Counted from the stretch's first letter, positions 1-5,267 are shown. The stretch: 5,279 nt of DNA from Desulfobacteraceae bacterium (GCA_030612225.1 JAUWOH010000240.1:1-5279), one strand, 5' to 3'. Notes: generated by a model from the letters alone, not told the origin. A program made the numbers and translations.

Positions 1-2
1 AT

Positions 3-44
3 ATTCTCAGGAAACATGGCCTCTCTCCTGCTCCAGAAAAAAAG
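3..44 (+). pseudogene. End of transposase N-terminal part, in a different frame
   Basis: Read from position 3, the sequence gives ILRKHGLSPAPEKK, which resembles the linker that precedes the catalytic domain in this transposase family (pattern ILR-HG-PAPE-K-). The catalytic domain continues in the frame one base back, starting with GGT at 44-46. In frame 3 the reading continues only to a TAA at about 124-126. The same peptide is not found in the frame of the catalytic domain, where these bases give an unrelated string, although that frame has no stop. The fragment is cut by the window edge. Confidence 0.55.
38..44 (+). promoter_or_regulatory. Candidate -1 ribosomal slippage site A AAA AAG
   Basis: The bases 37-43 are seven A followed by GG. 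In the upstream frame they read GAA AAA AAG, so the heptamer 38-44 has the X XXY YYZ form A AAA AAG, a well-known bacterial -1 frameshift site used by IS3-family elements. A slip of one base joins PAPEKK to GMSWKK, giving a family-like linker with no gap. A weak stem could form just downstream (GTATG 45-49 with CATAC 64-68), but it begins closer to the slip site than is usual. A one-base deletion or a homopolymer sequencing error would look the same. Confidence 0.45.
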
Positions 45-46
45 GT

Positions 47-646
47 ATGTCATGGAAAAAGTTCATACAATCTCATATGGATGTTACATGGGCTGCCGAT
101 TTCTTCACTGAGGAAGTCTGGACATTAAACGGGTTGGTTACGTTTTACGTCCTCTTTTTCATCCACCTCGAGACTCGAAGGGTCTACATTGCCGGTTGCA
201 CTCAAAAACCGGCTTGCATGTGGACATCTCAACAGGCAAGAAACTTTTCCATGCTCCTTGACGAAATCAATGAAAGATGTCGCTATATCGTTCATGACAG
301 GGATAACAGCTTCCTGCCCTTTGATTATGTCATCAAATCAGAAGGAATTAAAATCGTCAGGACACCTCCACATGCACCTATGTGCAATGCATTCGCCGAG
401 AGGTTTGTTCGGGAAGCAAGGGAGACTCTCAATAATATGATTCTGTTCGGTGAACGGCATTTTCACCATGTGCTCAAATGCATTGAGCTGCATCACAACA
501 ATGAAAGACCGCACCAGGGAATATGCAACGTAATTCCCCTTAACTTTGCTTACCCTGAAAAACAGGCGGCCCCGGAAAATATCCGCTGTAAATCGTCTCT
601 CGGTGGTCTTCTTAATCACTACTATATCGACAAAGAAGTTGCGTAA
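47..646 (+). CDS. Transposase catalytic part (rve/DDE integrase core)
   Basis: This encodes the catalytic C-terminal part of an insertion-sequence transposase of the retroviral-integrase (rve) fold, which cuts and joins DNA ends. Numbered from the ATG at 47, a plausible acidic triad is intact: D18 (AADFF), D84 (VHDRD) and E118 (AFAERF). The family-typical segments TRRVYIAG (43-50), RTPPHAP (105-111), NERPHQG (152-158) and the ending SLGGLLNHYY (184-193) are all present. Length is 199 residues; relatives as I know them are over 300 residues with an N-terminal helix-turn-helix region. The ATG at 47 is probably not a true start: the frame is open back to the window edge, and the family-like residues just upstream lie in another frame (positions 3-44, reading ILRKHGLSPAPEKK). 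The gene is therefore either expressed by -1 frameshifting or broken by a one-base deletion in the A run. The second acidic residue could also be D86. Confidence 0.8.
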   Translation: MSWKKFIQSHMDVTWAADFFTEEVWTLNGLVTFYVLFFIHLETRRVYIAGCTQKPACMWTSQQARNFSMLLDEINERCRYIVHDRDNSFLPFDYVIKSEGIKIVRTPPHAPMCNAFAERFVREARETLNNMILFGERHFHHVLKCIELHHNNERPHQGICNVIPLNFAYPEKQAAPENIRCKSSLGGLLNHYYIDKEVA

Positions 647-918
647 TAGCAGATCGGTCTTTTGTCCTTTTCTCTATTCCTGCTACACAGCAAATCTCAA
701 TCCAGCATTTTTCCGCCAAACCTTCAGCAGCAATGAAAAATCCGCAACTTTGCAATACAACCACCCAAATCAACTGTGTATTTTCATCTTGCGTGCCATA
801 AACGGACGAAAAAACCACCAATCATTCAGAGTAATCATCTAAATTTCGGTCACTTAACGGCGGATTAGTTTTTGCACACTACAGGGTCGAGGACAAGCTT
901 TACTGGAGGGACGATTTT
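647..918. other. Gene-free gap between transposase and pyrG
   Basis: This 272-bp stretch lies between the stop codons of two convergent genes. Small open frames exist on both strands but none has recognisable family motifs or a clear ribosome-binding site. A weak 7-bp stem (ATTTTTC 707-713 with GAAAAAT 735-741) has a 21-nt loop and no following T run, so it is not a credible terminator. No terminator is apparent after pyrG on the minus strand either. The right end of the insertion sequence may be here, but I cannot place it. Confidence 0.5.
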
Positions 919-2553
919 TTACGAATTTATCAAAGATGCCTTAATAAAATCTCTGAACAGGGGATGTGGATCCATGGGACGTGATTTGAACTCCGGATGA
1001 AACTGGCAGCCAAGAAACCAGGGGTGGTCCTTAACCTCAATTATTTCAACCAGATCGCCGGCAGGCGACATGCCACTTATTGTCAATCCCTTTTCCTTGA
1101 GTATATCTTTATACTCGTTGTTAAATTCATACCTGTGCCTGTGCCGTTCTGAAATATCTTTGGTTTTATAAGCGTTAAATGCAAATGTATCCTCTTTGAG
1201 CCTGCACGGATACGCACCAAGGCGCATAGTAGCGCCCTTGTCAGAAGTGATGTCGCGCTTTTCAGTACTTTTCGTTTTATCGTCATACCACTCAAGCATC
1301 AGGTATATAACAGGATGGGGCGTATTTTTATCGAACTCGGAACTGTTGGCCTTTTTCATACCGGCAACATTTCGCGCAAATTCAATAACGGCAATCTGCA
1401 TGCCAAGACAAATGCCGAAATAGGGAACCTTCTTTTCTCTTGCATAATTGGCTGCACATATTTTACCTTCAATACCGCGTGTCCCGAACCCGCCTGGAAC
1501 CAGTATTCCGTTAGCATCAGCAAGGTTCTGATTGCATGTTTTGCTGTCTATTTTTTCTGAATCAACAAAAACGAGATTAACACGACAATCATTGGCGATA
1601 CCGCCGTGATATAATGCCTCATTCAAACTTTTATAAGATTCAGTAAGATCAACATATTTTCCAACTATTGCTATGGTAACGGAGTGTGTCGGCGACTTAT
1701 ACATTTCTACAAATTTTTCCCAGGCATCGAGCTTGGGAGCCCTGGTCCAGATGTTAAGCAACTCTATAATCTTATTGTCCAGACCTTCCCTGTTAAAGAC
1801 CAGTGGAACTTCGTATATGCACTCAACATCTTTTGCCGTAATCACGGCATCTACCGAAACATTACAAAAGAGGGCTATTTTGGACTTGATATCTTTAGAC
1901 AGATACCTGTCCGTACGGCAAAGGAGTATGTCAGGCTGAATACCTATACTCCGAAGTTCTTTTACACTGTGCTGGGTTGGCTTTGTTTTAAGCTCTCCTG
2001 CCGTTCCGATATAAGGAACAAGGGTAAGATGTATATACAATACATTTTCTTTCCCGACATCAGCTTTAAACTGTCGGATGGCTTCAAGAAAAGGAAGGCT
2101 TTCTATGTCACCTATCGTACCGCCGATTTCAACAATAACAATATCTACGCCATTGGCCACAAGTTTTATGCTGTTTATGATTTCGTCGGTTATATGTGGA
2201 ATAACCTGAACTGTGCCCCCCAGGTAATCACCTCTTCTTTCTTTGCTAATAACTGAATGGTAAATTTTTCCTGTGGTAAAATTATTGTCTTTGCCCAGTT
2301 TTGCACTTGTAAACCGTTCATAATGACCAAGATCCAGATCGGTTTCAGAGCCGTCATCTGTAACAAAAACTTCTCCGTGTTGAAAAGGATTCATGGTTCC
2401 CGGATCGACATTAATGTAAGGGTCAAGCTTTTGAATCGTCACAGTAAGACCCCGGCTTTCTAAAAGCGCTCCTATTGCTGCCGAAGCAAGCCCTTTGCCA
2501 AGGGATGAAACTACTCCGCCTGTTACAAAGATGAATTTTGTATTATCACTCAT
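919..2553 (-). CDS. pyrG: CTP synthase (glutamine hydrolysing)
   Basis: This cytoplasmic enzyme makes CTP from UTP, ATP and glutamine, the last step of de novo pyrimidine nucleotide synthesis. From the ATG at 2553 it is 544 residues, close to the 545 of the E. coli enzyme. The N-terminal synthase domain (about 1-265) has the P-loop SSLGKG (16-21, lysine 20), the KLDPYINVDPGTM segment, DDGSETDLDLGHYERF with the magnesium-ligand aspartate 74, and EIGGTIGDIES with glutamate 142. The class I glutamine amidotransferase domain (about 290-544) has PGGFGTRG (oxyanion region, 353-360), the nucleophile cysteine 382 in GICLGMQ, and histidine 519 with glutamate 521 in QFHPEF. The full catalytic set is present. 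An in-frame TTG at 2574 would add seven residues, but homologues begin near the ATG, and the purine-rich GAGGAG lies between the two. The start overlaps the end of the LolA-like gene, which implies cotranscription. No promoter of its own is visible. Confidence 0.98.
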   Translation of the reverse strand: MSDNTKFIFVTGGVVSSLGKGLASAAIGALLESRGLTVTIQKLDPYINVDPGTMNPFQHGEVFVTDDGSETDLDLGHYERFTSAKLGKDNNFTTGKIYHSVISKERRGDYLGGTVQVIPHITDEIINSIKLVANGVDIVIVEIGGTIGDIESLPFLEAIRQFKADVGKENVLYIHLTLVPYIGTAGELKTKPTQHSVKELRSIGIQPDILLCRTDRYLSKDIKSKIALFCNVSVDAVITAKDVECIYEVPLVFNREGLDNKIIELLNIWTRAPKLDAWEKFVEMYKSPTHSVTIAIVGKYVDLTESYKSLNEALYHGGIANDCRVNLVFVDSEKIDSKTCNQNLADANGILVPGGFGTRGIEGKICAANYAREKKVPYFGICLGMQIAVIEFARNVAGMKKANSSEFDKNTPHPVIYLMLEWYDDKTKSTEKRDITSDKGATMRLGAYPCRLKEDTFAFNAYKTKDISERHRHRYEFNNEYKDILKEKGLTISGMSPAGDLVEIIEVKDHPWFLGCQFHPEFKSRPMDPHPLFRDFIKASLINS

Positions 2554-3421
2554 AAATCTTTTTAAACTCCTCAATCATTTTCTGAACTTCGCTAAGTTCA
2601 CCGGGTTGACTTTGTTTTGATAGACCCTGTGCATCCTTTGTATCCACAGGATAAGTTGATTTTAGATGATTAATATCAAAAAGCCCTGCGGAAAAGCCGG
2701 TGGAAACTTTAATTTCGTCAACCTCAATCATACGAATAAGGTTGTCATCCTGGTAAAACTCTATGTGCATAGGATACCATATTTTATTTATCTTTCGCCA
2801 TTTAAAATATCTTACTTCCAGGGTGTCGATTTGACCATCGGGACGGCCACTGGGTTTCTTGCTGTTTATTATCCAGCGAAAAGGTCTGAATGTCTCTTTA
2901 TTTAACCATATCTGGGATACCGATTCATCCGGGTATTGTGCACCAAGGACATATACCGGTTTGTTCTGAAAACGTCCGAGACTTGAAACCGATACATCTA
3001 TACCTAAGCGGGCAAGTCTTTGCAAAAGCGCAGACCTGGAATTATAAAGGATGATATCCTTGTATCGATCAAAAAGGGTTTCATGACCGGCAACTGTTTT
3101 TCCGTCTATAACGGTCAGCGATCTTCCTTTTGAAACAACGTGAATTCTTTTACTGTTTTTAGAAACTATATCCGAACGAAATTTATCAGGAAAGATATAC
3201 TTTAAGGTTTCTTTCAGTTCAATTGAACCTTCTTTGAAACTGTCATCATAAAACACCAGTTTTTGTGATACAAAAAGACTTGCGGCTTTTCCATGTTTTT
3301 TGGTCATCAATTCAAGCAGGTGTGGCCCTTGCAATACATAAGCATTTGCCGGGACAAAAGACCACAACAAAACCACAAAGCTTAATAAAAAAAAGATCGA
3401 TCTTTTCGTTTTTCTGTACAT
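2546..3421 (-). CDS. LolA-like exported protein (outer-membrane lipoprotein sorting fold)
   Basis: This is a predicted exported protein with features of the LolA-like half-barrel fold, whose best-known member carries lipoproteins across the periplasm to the outer membrane. From the ATG at 3421 it has 291 residues. A signal peptide is clear: MYRKTKRS, then a hydrophobic stretch (IFFLLSFVVLLWSFV), then cleavage probably after PANA (residue 27). The mature part alternates short beta-type segments. Family-like passages are QIWLNKETFRPFRW near residues 170-183 and LEVRYFKWRKINKIWYPMHIEF near 200-221. The last 16 or so residues look like a charged amphipathic helix. There is no lipobox cysteine. 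An upstream in-frame TTG at 3469 would add 16 residues; AAAGGGAG sits 4 nt before it (and 10 nt before a second TTG at 3463), so that start is possible, but the extension spoils the signal peptide. The 3' end overlaps pyrG by 8 bp. The actual substrate cannot be told from sequence; the name rests on fold-level resemblance. Confidence 0.7.
   Translation of the reverse strand: MYRKTKRSIFFLLSFVVLLWSFVPANAYVLQGPHLLELMTKKHGKAASLFVSQKLVFYDDSFKEGSIELKETLKYIFPDKFRSDIVSKNSKRIHVVSKGRSLTVIDGKTVAGHETLFDRYKDIILYNSRSALLQRLARLGIDVSVSSLGRFQNKPVYVLGAQYPDESVSQIWLNKETFRPFRWIINSKKPSGRPDGQIDTLEVRYFKWRKINKIWYPMHIEFYQDDNLIRMIEVDEIKVSTGFSAGLFDINHLKSTYPVDTKDAQGLSKQSQPGELSEVQKMIEEFKKIYE
2567..2572 (-). promoter_or_regulatory. 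Ribosome-binding site of pyrG (GAGGAG)
   Basis: On the minus strand GAGGAG lies 13 nt before the ATG at 2553, within the last codons of the LolA-like gene. The spacing is longer than usual. The site decides against the upstream in-frame TTG at 2574, because that codon overlaps the GAGGAG instead of following it. Confidence 0.6.
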
Positions 3422-3479
3422 ATATCTATAGTCTCTTAAGACGATTTTAGATTGTTGAGCCAATTTCAAAACGCTCCCT

Positions 3480-3500
3480 TTCGAAGTCTCCGCTTATCTG
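3480..3500 (+). repeat. 21-bp dispersed repeat, copy 1
   Basis: These 21 bases (starting TTCGAAGTCT and ending CGCTTATCTG) recur at 5247-5267 with one mismatch, C here and G there. Both copies have the same orientation and both lie on the 5' side of a minus-strand gene: this one directly in front of the LolA-like gene, where it abuts its candidate ribosome-binding site. The match ends sharply at the right side, so the shared unit is short in this window. Confidence 0.75.
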
Positions 3501-3553
3501 CCCAATCTCTGCGTCCCCGATGAGCGGGATCTACGCTTCGCTTCGACAGGCTC

Positions 3554-3600
3554 AAATTTTAATCCTCGAAATACTCCATGTATTCCTGTGGTTAAAATTT
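3554..3600. repeat. Long imperfect palindrome in eno-lolA spacer
   Basis: The arms AAATTTTAA (3554-3562) and TTAAAATTT (3592-3600) are perfect complements. Inside them CC (3564-3565) faces GG (3590-3591), and further in AATAC faces GTATT around a TCCAT loop. The whole forms a 47-nt hairpin with one bulge and one internal loop on either strand. No T run follows on the minus strand, so it is not a normal intrinsic terminator of eno. It looks like an intergenic palindromic repeat of the REP/MITE type, but no second copy is present in the window. Confidence 0.55.
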
Positions 3601-3620
3601 TCGCCTTCCTTGATCTTGAA

Positions 3621-3637
3621 CAAAATTGAACATTTTG
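3621..3637. repeat. Short perfect hairpin CAAAAT/ATTTTG
   Basis: Six perfectly complementary bases on each side (CAAAAT 3621-3626 and ATTTTG 3632-3637) enclose a five-base loop. It follows the larger palindrome by about 20 bp and seems part of the same repeat mosaic. A similar AAAAT/ATTTT stem with a four-base loop (5235-5248) runs into the second copy of the 21-bp repeat, which suggests the two features belong to one composite repeat. A-T pairs dominate, so thermodynamic stability is low. Confidence 0.4.
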
Positions 3638-3685
3638 AAACTAGCTCAGTTGATTTAAATAAAACAGTGGAGCGTAGCGACATCC

Positions 3686-3720
3686 ATCAATCCTCAATCT
3701 TCAATTGTAAATCTTCAATT
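3686..3720 (-). repeat. Heptamer tandem array behind eno (5 units)
   Basis: Read on the minus strand from 3720 downwards, the sequence divides into five 7-bp units: AATTGAA, GATTTAC, AATTGAA, GATTGAG and GATTGAT. The consensus is RATTGAN. The first two units recur in the next as a 12-bp direct repeat with 14-bp period (3696-3707 and 3710-3721). The array starts just after the eno stop codon (3724-3726). Confidence 0.65.
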
Positions 3721-3723
3721 GAT

Positions 3724-4992
3724 TTAGAATATTGAATCCGGAAACAAGGCTCCTTCTCCAAGCTCTTCTTCAATTCTTAATAGCTGGTTATACTTTGCAA
3801 CCCTGTCGCTTCGGGACATGGAGCCTGTTTTTATCTGTCCACCGTTTACACCGACTACAAGGTCTGCAATAAAGGTATCTTCCGTTTCACCTGATCTGTG
3901 AGATATGACGGTCGTATAACCTGCATTGTTGGCCATATCAATTGCATCAAGGGTTTCGGTAACCGATCCTATTTGATTTAACTTGATCAGTATAGAATTG
4001 GCTATTCCTTTTTCAATACCCTTGGCAAATATTTTTGGGTTGGTTACAAAGATATCATCTCCTACAATCTGTATTGATCCATCCAAACGGTCGGTCATGA
4101 TTTTCCAGCCATCCCAGTCATCCTCGGCAAGACCATCTTCAATGGAAAGAATAGGATACTTCTCAATTAAATCTTCATAATAGTCGATCATCTGCGCTGA
4201 TGTCAGCTCTTTCTTTTCCGAGCTTAAAACATACTTTCCTTTTTTATAAAACTCGTTTGCGGCTGCATCTATGGCAATACCGATATCTTTTCCTGGTTTG
4301 TAACCTGCAGCTTTAATGGCGCTTATGATAAATATGATTGCTTCTTCGTTGGATTTAAGGTCCGGAGCAAACCCTCCTTCATCACCTACAGCGGTGTTTA
4401 GTCCTTTATCTTTAAGTATCTTTTTCAGTGCATGAAAAGTTTCAGCTCCCATTTGAACAGCCTGAGAGATGCTCTTTGCACCAAAGGGGAGAATCATAAA
4501 TTCCTGGATATCGAGATTGTTTGCAGCATGTGCTCCACCGTTTACCACGTTCATCATTGGAACCGGAAGATATCTTGCATTTATACCTCCAAGATACCTG
4601 TAAAGGGGAAGTCCGAAGGCTAATGCCGCAGCTCTGGCAGCAGCCATTGAAACGCCGAGAATTGCATTTGCTCCCAGTTTTGCCTTGTTGGAAGTGCCAT
4701 CCAGCTCAATCATGCATGCGTCAAGTTCTTTTTGATCCGCAGCGTCCATACCGCGCACCACAGGAGATATTTCTTCCATCACGTTTTTCACCGCACCGGT
4801 AACTCCTTTTCCGCCATAGCGTTTTGAACGCTTATCGCGAAGCTCCAGGGCTTCACGTTTTCCTGTGGAAGCACCGGAAGGAACTGCTGCCCTGCCGACA
4901 GCACCACAGGCAAGAATTACATCTACTTCAACTGTGGGATTTCCCCTGGAATCGAGTATTTCTCTTGCTTTTATATCAATAATTTCAGTCAT
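3724..4992 (-). CDS. eno: Enolase (phosphopyruvate hydratase)
   Basis: Enolase interconverts 2-phosphoglycerate and phosphoenolpyruvate in glycolysis and gluconeogenesis; it acts in the cytoplasm as a magnesium enzyme. The product has 422 residues, within the normal bacterial range (E. coli 432). The N-terminal domain has AREILDSRGNPTVEVDV (9-25) and the mobile loop PSGASTGKREALELRD (38-53). The barrel has histidine 155 in NGGAHA, catalytic glutamate 205 in GDEGGFAP, magnesium ligands D242 (IAIDAA), E285 (SIEDGL) and D312 (VGDDIF), catalytic lysine 337 inside the signature ILIKLNQIGSVTET (334-347), SHRSGETED (364-372) and lysine 388 in IKTGSMSR. All key residues are present. The ATG at 4992 is well supported by AAAGGGGGT a few bases upstream and by alignment with family N-termini. 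A sigma-70-like promoter lies about 170 bp upstream, leaving a long leader. No obvious terminator follows the stop. Confidence 0.98.
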   Translation of the reverse strand: MTEIIDIKAREILDSRGNPTVEVDVILACGAVGRAAVPSGASTGKREALELRDKRSKRYGGKGVTGAVKNVMEEISPVVRGMDAADQKELDACMIELDGTSNKAKLGANAILGVSMAAARAAALAFGLPLYRYLGGINARYLPVPMMNVVNGGAHAANNLDIQEFMILPFGAKSISQAVQMGAETFHALKKILKDKGLNTAVGDEGGFAPDLKSNEEAIIFIISAIKAAGYKPGKDIGIAIDAAANEFYKKGKYVLSSEKKELTSAQMIDYYEDLIEKYPILSIEDGLAEDDWDGWKIMTDRLDGSIQIVGDDIFVTNPKIFAKGIEKGIANSILIKLNQIGSVTETLDAIDMANNAGYTTVISHRSGETEDTFIADLVVGVNGGQIKTGSMSRSDRVAKYNQLLRIEEELGEGALFPDSIF

Positions 4993-4995
4993 TGC

Positions 4996-5004
4996 ACCCC
5001 CTTT
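4996..5004 (-). promoter_or_regulatory. Ribosome-binding site of eno (AAAGGGGGT)
   Basis: On the minus strand AAAGGGGGT ends 3 nt before the ATG at 4992. The five-G core is an unusual but purine-rich Shine-Dalgarno sequence at slightly short spacing. Its G run could also pair with the CCCC of the structured leader upstream. Confidence 0.6.
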
Positions 5005-5006
5005 TG

Positions 5007-5048
5007 GATTGATGATTGATAATTGATGATTGTTTATTTGTGATTGTT
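5007..5048 (+). repeat. Heptamer tandem array in eno leader (6 units)
   Basis: Read on the plus strand from 5007, six 7-bp units follow one another: GATTGAT, GATTGAT, AATTGAT, GATTGTT, TATTTGT and GATTGTT. The first three fit the consensus RATTGAT exactly and the rest are degenerate. An 11-bp segment, ATTGATGATTG, occurs twice with 14-bp period (5008-5018 and 5022-5032). The array lies between the ribosome-binding site of eno and the structured part of the leader, and is opposite in orientation to the array behind eno. Confidence 0.65.
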
Positions 5049-5053
5049 CACCT

Positions 5054-5126
5054 CACCCACGGAAAGCCCGTTAGCCCGCTTGTGCATGACAGCATGCAGA
5101 CAGGAGCAAATCCCCGCTATGGGGTG
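5054..5126 (-). ncRNA. Structured 5' leader of eno, unidentified
   Basis: In the minus-strand transcript CACCC (5126-5122) can pair with GGGTG (5058-5054) to close a multi-branched fold. Inside it a perfect 6-bp hairpin is formed by TGCATG and CATGCA around CTGT (5098-5083), ACGG pairs with CCGT (5071-5059), and GGGG can pair with CTCC (5115-5103, one G-U pair). CCCC (5124-5121) can instead pair locally with GGGG (5115-5112), which would exclude both the closing stem and the GGGG/CTCC stem. The region is GC-rich against an AT-rich surround. It does not fit the fluoride, cobalamin, SAM or cyclic-di-GMP riboswitch patterns that I can recall. It could be a regulatory leader, or a dispersed repeat inserted into the leader. 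Confidence 0.4.
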
Positions 5127-5165
5127 CTAAGTAAGGCAACTTGTAACTTGACAAATAAATCGGAA

Positions 5166-5194
5166 ATGTTACTCTTGTTGGGGTTTTATGTCAA
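5166..5194 (-). promoter_or_regulatory. Sigma-70-type promoter of eno
   Basis: On the minus strand there is a perfect -35 box TTGACA (5194-5189), a 17-bp spacer and a -10 box TAACAT (5171-5166, four of six bases of TATAAT). Transcription would start near 5158-5160 and give a leader of about 165 nt before the eno ATG. The -35 box is part of one arm of an 8-bp inverted repeat (5189-5196) whose other arm is at 5146-5153, just past the predicted start. Confidence 0.65.
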
Positions 5195-5246
5195 GTATTT
5201 GAAGAATCTTAAAATATTATTTTGAGATCTTTGAAAAATGGTAATT

Positions 5247-5267
5247 TTCGAAGTCTGCGCTTATCTG
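5247..5267 (+). repeat. 21-bp dispersed repeat, copy 2
   Basis: This matches 3480-3500 in 20 of 21 positions and has the same orientation. It lies upstream of the eno promoter, near the right edge of the window, so any extension of the repeat to the right is cut off. On its left it follows an AAAAT/ATTTT stem (5235-5248). Confidence 0.75.

Larger units (their letters stand above)
1..646 (+). mobile_element. Insertion sequence, 3' part (left end outside window)
   Basis: The only gene recognisable in this stretch is a DDE/rve transposase whose reading frame is already open at the first base of the window, so the element begins upstream. No terminal inverted repeat or target-site duplication can be paired, because only one side is visible. 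The right end must lie at or beyond the stop codon at 644-646, possibly within the gene-free gap that follows. The element sits convergent to pyrG. Confidence 0.7.
3470..3723. other. Intergenic repeat mosaic between eno and the LolA-like gene
   Basis: This 254-bp spacer has no credible gene. From left to right it holds the 21-bp repeat, a CTACGCT motif (3531-3537) with its inverse AGCGTAG at 3671-3677, the 47-nt palindrome, the short CAAAAT hairpin and a heptamer array that begins four bases past the eno stop codon. A small CCCG/CGGG hairpin (about 3515-3530) has no T run. I see no clear sigma-70 promoter for the downstream genes, so they may rely on read-through from eno or on a promoter I cannot recognise. 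Confidence 0.55.

Noticed and set aside
546..842. Open frames in the transposase-pyrG gap (plus 546-842, minus 612-821)
   Set aside because: Both overlap the transposase end, lack a convincing ribosome-binding site and show no family motifs; the residue composition looks like non-coding translation.
1684..2256. 190-residue plus-strand open frame opposite pyrG
   Set aside because: It lies wholly antisense to pyrG, whose coding is certain from its motifs. The frame has no recognisable motif and is a shadow.
3460..3471. TTG at 3469 as the certain start of the LolA-like gene
   Set aside because: AAAGGGAG supports it, but the spacing of 4 nt is short and the added 16 residues place charged residues before an otherwise classical signal peptide. 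The ATG at 3421 is preferred, though the matter is not closed.
3512..3532. Intrinsic terminator CCCG/CGGG in the spacer behind eno
   Set aside because: The stem is only four to five pairs and no T run follows on either strand.
3686..3720. CRISPR array
   Set aside because: The repeat units are 7 bp in direct tandem with no spacers, so this is a simple tandem array.
3520..3735. 71-residue plus-strand open frame in the eno-lolA spacer
   Set aside because: It is made of palindromes and heptamer repeats and has no motif and no plausible ribosome-binding site.
5054..5126. Fluoride (crcB) riboswitch in front of eno
   Set aside because: The association of this class with eno made it worth checking, and GGGGAT followed by CTCC is loosely similar to its first stem. 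The conserved 3' part around UGAU and the typical length of the first loop are missing.
5054..5145. tRNA gene or group II intron fragment
   Set aside because: There is no T-loop GTTCGA-type sequence and no cloverleaf. On the plus strand GTGCTAAGTAAGGCAA slightly recalls a group II intron 5' end, but no domain V or reverse transcriptase is visible.
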